From Stigmatella erecta (GTDB lineage: Bacteria > Myxococcota > Myxococcia > Myxococcales > Myxococcaceae): a stretch of DNA of 64,000 nucleotides. The number at the start of each line of letters is the position of its first letter. Position 1 is the first letter of the stretch. Both the position numbers and the translations under genes were made by a program. The stretch covers positions 496,001-560,000 of the forward strand of contig NZ_FOIJ01000003.1 in NCBI RefSeq assembly GCF_900111745.1. Reading direction: 5' to 3'. Under the pieces are notes generated by a model, which was not told the DNA's origin, made no database searches, and saw only the letters and a program-made list of their open reading frames with translations. Shown here piece after piece: positions 57,058 through 64,000 of this stretch.

Positions 57058-58724
57058 CGCTGGATCTGGTACTCGGGGGAGAGCGACGTGAGGTAGATGG
57101 CCAGCTTCTGCCTGCGCAGCGTGGTGCCAGCCTGGGGGTTGGTGAAGGCATTGGAGACGGCGGACTGGAGACTCGAGGACATCGAGCCGTGGAGCCAGTA
57201 GCGGCCGAGCCAGGCCACCAGCCCGGTGGCGTCCGCCGGGAGCGTGCTCAGATCGATGAGGATGCCCGCGTTGGCCGTCGAGTTCGAGAAGAGCAGGTCG
57301 TTCACGAAGTTGGCCCGGGCGGTGGCCGTCGCGGTGTCCAGGATGGCGAACTCAGGACCAAGCAATCCGTTCCCGCCGGGCGCGGGCGCATTCGGAGGGT
57401 AGTAGCTGAAGACCGAGGGAGGGCGGGGCACATCCTGGCCCAGCGAGCTGCTCCACGCATTGAGCTTCTTGCCCGGATCCTTGCCCGCGGACGTGTCGAG
57501 CGTGGCGTCCAGCCACCGGACCAGCGAGGTGATGAACAGCGCGGGGGACCGGAGGTGGCCGTAGGTGGCGTAGAGGGCCTGCGGAGGCTGCGCGCCGCGC
57601 GCCTCGTCGTCCTCCAGGATCTTCCGCACCACCGCGCTCAGGTCGCCGCGCACGTTGCTGCCGTTGTTCTTGAAGACTGCCACGACCCGGCTGACATAGG
57701 CAGGGCTCGGGTTGCTGGTGACGAGGTGCTGGATGAGCTGCTTGCAGATGAAGGGCGGGAGGTTTGGATCGGCGAAGACGTTGTCGAGCGCCTGCTTGAG
57801 GTGCACCGTGGTGCCTCCCCCCTCCGTCGTCACCCCGCCCCGGAGCAGGGTCTGGGAGGTGGACAGATGGTTCACGTTGCACCCAATCATCGGCTCCGTG
57901 TAGTTGGGTGGGTTGGTGCGGCCGATGCTGGGGCAGCCGGTGGGCGCGGCGAACGTCCACCCGGAGAGCGCCCGCGAGAACGCCTGGACTTGCGCCTCGG
58001 TGTACACGGGGATGGGCAATCCCTCCGCGTCGAGCTGCACGGTGCCGTCCTCGTTCAGCTTGTGCAACCCCAGGGTGAAGAGCTGAAGCATCTCGCGCGC
58101 ATAGTTCTCGTTCGGCTCCTTGGGAGTGCCGTCCCTGTCGAACGCGCGGTTGTCCACCATGTCGAGGTAGTTCCCCATGGCGGGGCTCTTGGTGACCGCC
58201 TCCAACAGGGTCCGGAAGTTTCCGAAGGCATTCGTGGAAAGCAAGTTGAGGTAACCCGCCATCGCCACCTTGGGCTCCGACTCGGGCGTGGACGCGACGT
58301 TGGCGATACCGAGGGGCGAGACGACGAGGATCTGGCTCAGCGCGAAGACCACCCGCTGCCGGAGCTGATCCTTGCCCGTGACGGCGTTGACGAAGAACTG
58401 GGAGTCCAGGCCCTTGCTGTTGTCGGTGCCATCGAACGTGGAGCGGGTGGCGGAGAGCTGTGCCGTGATGGACTTGGAGATGCCTTCGGCCATCACCTGA
58501 TCCACGGAGTCAATGGGCCTCGGGCTCACCCCCGGGGCCAGGCGTGGGCCGAAGGTGGCCTGCTCCAAGAACCGGATGGCGTTCCTCTCGGTGGGGGTAT
58601 CGAGCGGCTCGGCGGCCTGTTCCACCTGGCGGAGCGCCTCGGCCGGGTTCTCGCCGGCGGGCAGCTCCTCGGGTGCGCAGGCGGTGGCGCACAGGACAAG
58701 GGCAAGGGCGGTACGTCGAAGCAT
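57054..58724 (-). CDS. DUF1800 lipoprotein (556 aa)
   Basis: A lipoprotein signal (ALALVLCATAC) is followed by the DUF1800 domain: RFLEQATFGPR, LRQRVVFALSQILVVS, PNENYAREMLQLFTLGLHKLNEDG, ALSGWTF and NPSPAYVSRVVAVFKNNG. The family contains a conserved region without known catalysis and travels with DUF1501. Coupled start and stop with the DUF1501 gene argue for a complex or shared pathway in the envelope. ATG at 58724 has GGAGG eight bases upstream. Confidence 0.87.
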   Translation of the reverse strand: MLRRTALALVLCATACAPEELPAGENPAEALRQVEQAAEPLDTPTERNAIRFLEQATFGPRLAPGVSPRPIDSVDQVMAEGISKSITAQLSATRSTFDGTDNSKGLDSQFFVNAVTGKDQLRQRVVFALSQILVVSPLGIANVASTPESEPKVAMAGYLNLLSTNAFGNFRTLLEAVTKSPAMGNYLDMVDNRAFDRDGTPKEPNENYAREMLQLFTLGLHKLNEDGTVQLDAEGLPIPVYTEAQVQAFSRALSGWTFAAPTGCPSIGRTNPPNYTEPMIGCNVNHLSTSQTLLRGGVTTEGGGTTVHLKQALDNVFADPNLPPFICKQLIQHLVTSNPSPAYVSRVVAVFKNNGSNVRGDLSAVVRKILEDDEARGAQPPQALYATYGHLRSPALFITSLVRWLDATLDTSAGKDPGKKLNAWSSSLGQDVPRPPSVFSYYPPNAPAPGGNGLLGPEFAILDTATATARANFVNDLLFSNSTANAGILIDLSTLPADATGLVAWLGRYWLHGSMSSSLQSAVSNAFTNPQAGTTLRRQKLAIYLTSLSPEYQIQR

Positions 58725-58834
58725 CCGGGGGTCCTCCGGGGGATGTTGCGCGGAGGACGCACAATAAGGAAATTTCCGCTTAAGCGCAATAATCTCCAAA
58801 ACATGGATACACAGCTTAATCCCCGAAGACTGTT

Positions 58835-59125
58835 GCACCCCACGCTACCGGAAACATCCCCCTCAACGACCTGCTCTCCGGCACCTACAAGGGCTTCACC
58901 GGCGGCCTGTACCCGTACATGCCCGCCGCCCATTCCAATGCCGGTCTGGTCCAGGCGGGGGCCATCCAGCCCCTGAACGTGAATGGACAGCCGAGCGCTA
59001 GCGGCAAGTACGTCCTGCTGTCCATCGGCATGTCGCACACCACGCAGGAGGATGTCGCTGCTCAACATCCTGAGGGCCTGCGCTACGTCGAGTTCCCACG
59101 CGGGAGGGGGCAAGCCCAGCCTTGA
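58835..59125 (+). pseudogene. Truncated fragment of an exported protein family
   Basis: The frame reads GNIPLNDLLSGTYKGFTGGL, then AAHSNAGLVQAGAIQPLNVN and KYVLLSIGMSHTTQED. These match from memory a conserved segment (PLxDLGTGTYxGFxGGLYP...VLLSIGMSxTTQE) of uncharacterised exported proteins that are several hundred residues long. No initiation region is present before it and the frame stops soon after the motif. It is probably a cut-down relic between DUF1800 and the S9 peptidase. Confidence 0.55.
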
Positions 59126-59164
59126 GCGCCGAGGGCCGGGCGGCGGGCCTGGTCCTTGAACGGC

Positions 59165-61396
59165 TCAGCGTGGACCACCGAGGGTCCGGACGAAGAACAG
59201 CTGGATGTCGTCGAAGTAGTAGCGGTCCGCGGGCGGCCGGGGCCCGTGGGGCTCTCCCGGCATGATGAGCATCTCGAAGTGCTTGCCGGCGCGGATCAGC
59301 GCGTCGGCCATGCGCATCGTCGTGGAGAGGGAGGCGTTCACGTCGCTGGAGCCATGCATCATCTTGAGCTGCCCTTGGAGGTTCCCGGCCAGCGCCATGT
59401 TGGACCCGGCCTGGTAGCCGGCGGGATTCACGCTTGGGAGGCCAAGGTAGGGCTCGTTGATGATCGCCTCCTCCTCCAGCGCGCCCGGGGCTCCCGCGTA
59501 GCCCGCCTTGAAGACCTCCGGAGCCATCAGCATGCCGCGCAGGGCGAAGTAGCCGCCCCACGAGTGGCCGAAGATCCCGGCACGCTCTATGTCCATCCAG
59601 GGACGGGTGGCGGCGGCCTGCTGGAGGCCCGCGACGTAGTCGGGAATCTCGGTCTGGCCAATCCGGCCATAGGTCGCGTCCTGAAAGGCCTTGCTCCGGC
59701 CCGGAGTGCCCCGGGGATCGAGCACCATGACGGCGAAGCCCATCTGCGCGATGGCATGCGCGTGGAGCGACTCGAAGGTGCCGATGAAGCTCCAGGGCAC
59801 GGCCGTGATGAAGGGGCCCGCATAGATGTAGGCGATGACTGGATAGCGCTTGGCCGGGTCGAAATCGCGCGGCTTGTAGAGCACGCCGTGCAGGGGCGTG
59901 GTGCCATCGGCGGCCAGGACGGTGAGTGCCTCCGGGGGCTTGTAGCCCAGTTCCTCAAGGGCGCTCGCATCGGCCGCGGTGAGACGAAAGCGTGTCTTGC
60001 CGTCCGTGGACACCATGTCCCGCAGCCGCGGCTGCGTCCGGGAGGACCATGCGTCCACGTAGTAGCTCCCGGAGGGAGAGAAGGCGATCTTGTGCATGCC
60101 CGAGCCTGGCGGCATCCGCTTCAGCGCGCCGCCCTTGAGGCTTCCCCGGTAGAGCAGGTGCTCGTACGGTGCAGCGCTGTCAGCGGAGGCCAACAGGAAG
60201 ACCGCGTCGCCCTTTGGCGCGATGCCCACCACTTGATGGACGGGGAAGGCACCCTGGGTGACCTGGCGCACGAGCGTGCCTGCGAAGTCGTATCGGTAGA
60301 CATGCCGCCATCCGTCGCGCTCGGACAACCAGAGGAAGCCGGTGCCGTCCGGCAGCGGTGTGACCTGGCGTGCCCAGCCCTCCCCGGCGAAGTCCAACCC
60401 GGCCACGAAGCTCTCCAGCCGCTCTTCGCGCAGCACCCGCCGGCGCTTCCCCGAGCCAGGCTCCACCGCGGAGAGGTCCAGCCGCTTGCCGTCGCGCGAC
60501 ATCTGGAGGATCAGCGCCTCACCGCTGCCGGGACGCCAGCCGGCGAACCAGTCATAAGTCTCTCCTTCCGTGGGAGGAATGCGTGTCACGCGGCCGGTGG
60601 CCGGTTCGATCACGTAGAGTTCCTGACGCCCCAGCGGCGTGCCCGTCTTGACGTAGGGAACCAGGGTCACCTGCTCGAGAGCACTCGAGTAGTCCACGAT
60701 CGGAATCTTGTGAACGCCGCGCAGATCGTTGCGCCAGACCATCAGGAAGCGGCTGTCGGGAGACCAGGCCCTCTCGGGGATCTGCCAGCCATAGTTCTCC
60801 TCGCCGCTGCGCTCAAGCCGCGTGCGTCCGTCGCCTCCCAGTACCGCGAAGCCACCGTCGCGCGGCACCGCGACGGATTGACCGTCGGGAGCCAGGAGGT
60901 TGCCCCGGGACAGGGACAGGGCGGCCAGGCCGTCCGGAGCCAGCGCCGTGACGTGGCCATCCGATAGACCCAAGCCGAAGAAACGCTCCTCGATCCGGAA
61001 GACGATTCCCCGCTGGTCCGGAGCGATGGCGAAGCCCAGCTGGTCTGGCACCTGAACCGGCTTCCCCATCAGCCGCGAGAGCTGGGTGCGCAGCGCATCG
61101 CTGGACAGCAGCGGCTTCATGGCTCCTGTCCGGGCATGAACCAGCACCCAGGTGCCCGCGTCCGGTCCCACCGCCGACCAGAAGACCAGCCGGTCTCCCT
61201 CGCGGAGCCATTGCTGCGAAACCAGGCTGTCTCGAACGAGCTGCGGGAGCCGCATGTATCGATCGGAGAGGTCCAGCCTCGCCTGCAGCTGCTTGTCCGG
61301 CATGGCGGAGGCCGGTGCACCGGGAGCGAACGCCAGCATGGGCGTGCCAGCAAGGGTGGCGATCAGGATGCCGAGGCGGAAGAGGAGGCGTCGCAT
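59165..61396 (-). CDS. S9 family (DPP IV-like) serine peptidase, exported (743 aa)
   Basis: A signal peptide (LGILIATLAGTPMLAFA) precedes an N-terminal beta-propeller of about 430 residues, followed by an alpha/beta-hydrolase catalytic domain. The catalytic triad is complete: Ser612 in GIFGHSWGGYF, Asp685 in HGSSDVN, and His717 in PGEPHGP. S9 DPP-like enzymes cleave after Pro or Ala in short peptides. ATG at 61396 has no strong Shine-Dalgarno but begins at the signal peptide. The gene is divergent from a LysR regulator 76 bp away, which may control it. A partial second copy of its 3' end sits at 55336-55495. Confidence 0.88.
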   Translation of the reverse strand: MRRLLFRLGILIATLAGTPMLAFAPGAPASAMPDKQLQARLDLSDRYMRLPQLVRDSLVSQQWLREGDRLVFWSAVGPDAGTWVLVHARTGAMKPLLSSDALRTQLSRLMGKPVQVPDQLGFAIAPDQRGIVFRIEERFFGLGLSDGHVTALAPDGLAALSLSRGNLLAPDGQSVAVPRDGGFAVLGGDGRTRLERSGEENYGWQIPERAWSPDSRFLMVWRNDLRGVHKIPIVDYSSALEQVTLVPYVKTGTPLGRQELYVIEPATGRVTRIPPTEGETYDWFAGWRPGSGEALILQMSRDGKRLDLSAVEPGSGKRRRVLREERLESFVAGLDFAGEGWARQVTPLPDGTGFLWLSERDGWRHVYRYDFAGTLVRQVTQGAFPVHQVVGIAPKGDAVFLLASADSAAPYEHLLYRGSLKGGALKRMPPGSGMHKIAFSPSGSYYVDAWSSRTQPRLRDMVSTDGKTRFRLTAADASALEELGYKPPEALTVLAADGTTPLHGVLYKPRDFDPAKRYPVIAYIYAGPFITAVPWSFIGTFESLHAHAIAQMGFAVMVLDPRGTPGRSKAFQDATYGRIGQTEIPDYVAGLQQAAATRPWMDIERAGIFGHSWGGYFALRGMLMAPEVFKAGYAGAPGALEEEAIINEPYLGLPSVNPAGYQAGSNMALAGNLQGQLKMMHGSSDVNASLSTTMRMADALIRAGKHFEMLIMPGEPHGPRPPADRYYFDDIQLFFVRTLGGPR

Positions 61397-61452
61397 GACC
61401 GCACGGTAGGAAACGGGATCATGCACTACCAATATATCTTTCACCCCTGATT

Positions 61453-61469
61453 CAGACGGATATCGTCTG
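61453..61469. promoter_or_regulatory. Palindrome at the lysR start, candidate LysR operator
   Basis: CAGACG-GATAT-CGTCTG is a perfect 6-bp inverted repeat with a 5-bp spacer, ending three bases before the lysR ATG. It lies in the 76-bp divergent region. It could mediate LysR autorepression and control of the S9 peptidase gene. Confidence 0.5.
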
Positions 61470-61472
61470 GAT

Positions 61473-62378
61473 ATGGAATTCCGCCAGCTTCAGCTCTTCG
61501 TCGCCGTCGCGGAGGAGCTGCACTTCGGCCGGGCCGCTGCCCGGGTAGGGATGGCCCAGCCGCCGTTCAGCCAGCAGATCCGCAAGCTCGAAGCCGGACT
61601 GGGGGTGGAGCTGCTCACCCGGACGAGCCGCCGCGTGGCCCTGACCTCGGCGGGGAGCCGCTTCCTGGAGGACGCCCGGGAGCTGCTGGCAAGGCGCATG
61701 GAGGTGATCTCCACGGTCCGGCGGGCGGCCCAGGGAGAGACTGGGCCCCTGCGGGTCGGCTTCGGTGCGTCGTCGGCCTTCGGGATCCTCCCTCGCATCG
61801 TGCTCCGGTTCCGGTCACGGTTCCCGGAGGTGAAGCTCGAACTCGATGATCGCGAGAAGCTGGACATCGGCGTCGCGCTCAGCACCGGCGAGCTGGATCT
61901 CGCCATCGTCCGGGCCCCCTTCCGGCATGACGGGGTGACGGTCGAACAGTTGCTCCGGGAACCTTTCGTCCTGGCGCTCCCGGTGCGGCACCCCAGAGCA
62001 CGCCAGAAGGCCGTCGCCCTGTCGTCATTGGCGAGCGAACCGTTCATCCTGTTTCCCCGGCACTCGGCTCCAGGCCTGCACGACACGATCACGAGCATGT
62101 GTCTCGGCGCGGGCTTCTCGCCGCTCATCCGCCAGGAAGCCAGCTCTTGGCCCTCGGTCGTCGGCATGGTGCAAGCGGGACTCGGGATCACCATTGCCCC
62201 GATGTCGGCTCAAGCCCTGCGGCCACAAGGGGTAGTATTCAGGGAGCTGAGCGGCGGCTCCGCCTGGGCGAAGCTGGCGGTTGCCTTCCGCGGTCCACAC
62301 CTCATGCCTGCGGCGGCGCACTTCCGTGCGATCGCGCACGAAACCATCACGCTGGCCCAGGCCTCCCTCCCATTGTGA
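61473..62378 (+). CDS. LysR-family transcriptional regulator (301 aa)
   Basis: The N-terminal winged helix-turn-helix is classic: MEFRQLQLFVAVAEELHFGRAAARVGMAQPPFSQQIRKLEAGLGVELLTRTSRRVALTSAG, with the C-terminal effector domain from about residue 92 (LRVGFGASSAFGILP). The fold binds a small co-inducer between two subdomains. It is divergently transcribed from the S9 peptidase gene, which is the most likely target. The start is fixed by the conserved first helix and by its closeness to the intergenic palindrome. Confidence 0.93.
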   Translation: MEFRQLQLFVAVAEELHFGRAAARVGMAQPPFSQQIRKLEAGLGVELLTRTSRRVALTSAGSRFLEDARELLARRMEVISTVRRAAQGETGPLRVGFGASSAFGILPRIVLRFRSRFPEVKLELDDREKLDIGVALSTGELDLAIVRAPFRHDGVTVEQLLREPFVLALPVRHPRARQKAVALSSLASEPFILFPRHSAPGLHDTITSMCLGAGFSPLIRQEASSWPSVVGMVQAGLGITIAPMSAQALRPQGVVFRELSGGSAWAKLAVAFRGPHLMPAAAHFRAIAHETITLAQASLPL

Positions 62379-62414
62379 CGAACCAGTGAGCGATGCGTAC
62401 TTGCCCAGTTGCGC

Positions 62415-62468
62415 TCCATCGTTACACCCCTTACTTGTGACAACGGAACGCCACCGTTCCATCGTTAC
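62415..62468. promoter_or_regulatory. Direct repeats and palindrome upstream of the small ORF/NmrA operon
   Basis: TCCATCGTTAC occurs at 62415-62425 and at 62458-62468. Between them GGAACG-CCAC-CGTTCC (62445-62460) forms a perfect 6-bp dyad. The arrangement just before a ribosome site suggests an operator. The cognate regulator is unknown. Confidence 0.5.
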
Positions 62469-62482
62469 CGGGAGGATGCGAG

Positions 62483-62614
62483 ATGGACATCCAGAAGAAT
62501 GCCGAGGCTCGCGCCTCCGCCGAGCACCTGTTCCGGCCGGGGTTCGCGGCGTTGCGCCAGGACATAAAGGACTTCGTGGAGCGCTGCATCGACTCGGAGG
62601 AGGTGCGGTCATGA
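62483..62614 (+). CDS. Small ORF coupled to the NmrA-like gene (43 aa)
   Basis: A 43-residue frame begins at ATG 62483, eight bases after GGGAGG. It overlaps the next gene's ATG by ATGA. The sequence starts MDIQKNAEARASAEHLFRPGF and continues as a soluble amphipathic helix (LRQDIKDFVERCIDSEE). The good ribosome site and coupling argue it is translated, either as a leader ORF or as a small protein. It may instead be the relic of a longer protein. Confidence 0.5.
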   Translation: MDIQKNAEARASAEHLFRPGFAALRQDIKDFVERCIDSEEVRS

Positions 62615-63459
62615 ACAAGCCTCGGATTCTGGTGACGGGCGGTACGGGCAAGACGGGAGCGCGGCTGGTGCGGAGGCTGCGTGAATTGGATTGGCCGGTG
62701 CGGCTCGCGAGCCGCTCGGGCAAGGCGCCCGAGGGGGTGGAGGCCGCGCGCTTCGACTGGCTGCGGCCGGAGGGCCATGACGCCGTCCTGGAGGGCGTGG
62801 AGCGGGTCTACCTCGTCGCTCCCGAGGGAGTGCCCGATCCGGGCGCTCCCATGAAAGCCTTCATCGAGCGGGCGCTTGGGGCGGGGGTGCGCCGCTTCGT
62901 GCTGCTCAGTTCCTCGGCGGTTCCCGAGGGGGGACCGTTCATGGGCGGACTGCATCGCTTCCTGCACGAGCGCGTGCCAGAGTGGGCGGTGCTGCGCCCC
63001 TCGTGGTTCATGCAAAACTTCTCCGAGGGCCCCGCCCGGGACTCCGTGCGCGACGAGGATGTCCTCTATTCAGCGGCGGGCGAGGGGCGCGTGCCCTTCA
63101 TCGACGCGGGAGACATCGCGGAGGTGGGCCTCCGGGCACTCATCGACCCGGCGGCGCACAATATCGATCACGTGCTCACCGGGCCCCGGACGCTGAGCTA
63201 CGCGGAGGTGGCCGACATCCTTGGCGCGGCGCGGGGCCGGGCCGTACGCCACGTATCCATGTCCGAACAACAGTTCACCGCGTATTGGATACGCCACGGA
63301 CTGCCGCCAGACTACGCCGCGCTGCTGTCGGCCTCGGATGTGGCCATCTCCAAGGGGACGGAGGACCGAACGACCGACGCCGTGGAGCGAGTGACGGGAC
63401 GGCCCCCACGGGATTTGGTGGACTTCGCCCGGGAGACCGCCGCAGTCTGGCGCGCCTGA
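62611..63459 (+). CDS. NmrA/EasG-like NAD(P)-binding reductase (282 aa)
   Basis: This is an atypical short-chain dehydrogenase. The Rossmann motif is VTGGTGKTGARLVRRL, then VRLASRSG for cofactor ribose binding. RFVLLSSSAVPEG and WAVLRPSWFMQNF are typical of the NmrA/ergot-alkaloid EasG-like group. These bind NADP(H) and act as reductases or redox sensors. The C-terminal half (GPRTLSYAEVADILGAARGR) supports the family. The start at 62611 overlaps the small ORF upstream (ATGA). The substrate is unknown. Confidence 0.87.
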   Translation: MNKPRILVTGGTGKTGARLVRRLRELDWPVRLASRSGKAPEGVEAARFDWLRPEGHDAVLEGVERVYLVAPEGVPDPGAPMKAFIERALGAGVRRFVLLSSSAVPEGGPFMGGLHRFLHERVPEWAVLRPSWFMQNFSEGPARDSVRDEDVLYSAAGEGRVPFIDAGDIAEVGLRALIDPAAHNIDHVLTGPRTLSYAEVADILGAARGRAVRHVSMSEQQFTAYWIRHGLPPDYAALLSASDVAISKGTEDRTTDAVERVTGRPPRDLVDFARETAAVWRA

Positions 63460-63506
63460 GGTTGCCCCTGCCCGGCCGCGTCCGGTGGGACCTGCAGACC
63501 GCTCAG

Positions 63507-63533
63507 CGTGGGTTCGATTGCCGCCGCCTCCAC
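63507..63533 (+). other. tRNA-3'-end-like sequence, candidate att site
   Basis: The segment contains GTGGGTTCGATTGCC followed by GCCGCCTCCA. It looks like the T-arm and acceptor 3' strand of a tRNA gene. No matching 5' acceptor half (GGAGGCG) is found upstream, so it is not a complete tRNA. Its place just after a tyrosine-integrase remnant suggests an attachment site left by integration into a tRNA gene. Confidence 0.5.
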
Positions 63534-63548
63534 ATTTTTACGCTGTGC

Positions 63549-64000
63549 TCACGGGTGGTTAGCGGTTCCTTCCGCCCGTGTTGCGTCAGTGTTGCGTGCC
63601 GACGCAAGAGGCAGGTCAAGAACACCGACCGCCTCCCGCCGGGTGCCAGCTCAGGTGGGCATAGCGCATCGTCATGTCGATCGTGGCGTGCCCCGTTAGC
63701 TCCTGAATGACCTTGAGCGGGACGCCCTTCATCGGAAGGTGGCTGCCGGAGGTGTGGCGCAGGTCGTGCCAGCCGATCCGCCCCTCCTCCCGGCCAATGT
63801 CCGTCCGGTTTGGTCGGGCTCAGCGTGAAGGTTGCCGCCGTTCGTGACGCCGCGTGCCTCCTCTTCCTGCTTGAAGAAGACGTCGATCGTGTGGCGCGCG
63901 TCGCGCTTCGGGTACTCGACCGCTTCGACCGGCCAGCACTCAACCGGGATGCCGTCGAGTTCCCCATAGCGTAGACGCCACGCCAGCGGGTTCTTTTTGT
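63549..64000 (-). pseudogene. Decayed tyrosine recombinase (phage/ICE integrase), cut by window end
   Basis: A minus-strand frame contains REEGRIGWHDLRHTSGSHL then VIQELTGHATIDMTMRYAHLS. This carries the integrase Arg-x-x-His motif (LRHT), the late His (GHA) and the catalytic Tyr (MRYAHL). Right after that, near 63650, the frame shifts; the adjacent frame continues GTRREAVGVLDLPLA to a stop at 63549. Upstream near 63800 another frame change occurs, and the 5' part runs off the window. The gene is broken and presumably inactive. Confidence 0.72.

Noticed and set aside
62024-62723. 232-aa minus-strand frame spanning the lysR 3' end and the small ORF region
   Set aside because: It is antisense to lysR and to the coupled small ORF/reductase genes, and has antisense-type composition.
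63507-63533. Complete tRNA gene
   Set aside because: Only the T-arm and acceptor 3' strand are visible. No matching 5' acceptor, D-arm or anticodon arm is found upstream.

Overview
The window is about 64 kb of very GC-rich DNA with dense, mostly single-copy bacterial genes. The gene families point to a predatory myxobacterium (Myxococcota; the Archangiaceae, such as Stigmatella, Cystobacter or Archangium, are my best guess). They include long Kelch and delta-60 repeat exoproteins, an astacin protease, paired DUF1501/DUF1800 proteins, a DUF4388 protein, many lipoproteins, and secreted carbohydrate-active enzymes beside LpxC, which marks a Gram-negative outer membrane. The taxon is inferred from family content; no rRNA gene is present.

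Layout. (1) 1-3301: the end of a peptidoglycan-binding exoprotein and a large Kelch protein. (2) 3302-11668: an accessory patch with a rifampicin phosphotransferase, a decayed IS91-type transposase, a small orphan gene, a decayed amidohydrolase, and a tightly coupled ArsR / SRPBCC / UvrA-like ABC-ATPase operon. (3) 11703-15599: secreted proteins, an astacin, an alpha/beta hydrolase and a PA0069-type radical SAM enzyme. (4) 15856-21054, minus strand: an operon-like run of an M61-like lipoprotein peptidase, a Cys-repeat lipoprotein precursor, a DUF692/MNIO maturase and its DUF2063 partner. This reads as a bufferin-type modified-peptide (RiPP) system. serC and a chalcone-isomerase-fold protein follow. 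(5) 21315-37812: housekeeping and regulation, including a ScfR/RamB-like regulator, a TPR protein, TauE/DUF1634, PepA, PyrF, a DUF4388 protein, a DsbA-like lipoprotein, LpxC, RuvB and a dehydrogenase/MBL pair. (6) 37821-45905: secreted and carbohydrate-active proteins. (7) 45972-51268: a GHKL-ATPase/HExxH fusion, a MATE transporter, and a methyltransferase with a small HhH protein. (8) 51475-61396: repeat-containing exoproteins, a DUF1800/DUF1501 pair, and an S9 peptidase whose 3' end is duplicated on the far side of that pair. (9) 61473-64000: a LysR regulator, a short ORF coupled to an NmrA-type reductase, and a decayed tyrosine integrase next to a tRNA-3'-end-like sequence.

The most interesting unit is the MNIO operon at 17667-21054. 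Its precursor has a lipobox and ends in three EGxCG units. It is start/stop coupled to a membrane-anchored HExxH peptidase, and a perfect hairpin separates it from the maturase. The second theme is probable antibiotic self-protection: Rph and a short UvrA-like ATPase lie about 3 kb apart, with mobile-element debris between them. No CRISPR array, complete insertion sequence, complete tRNA or rRNA gene was seen.
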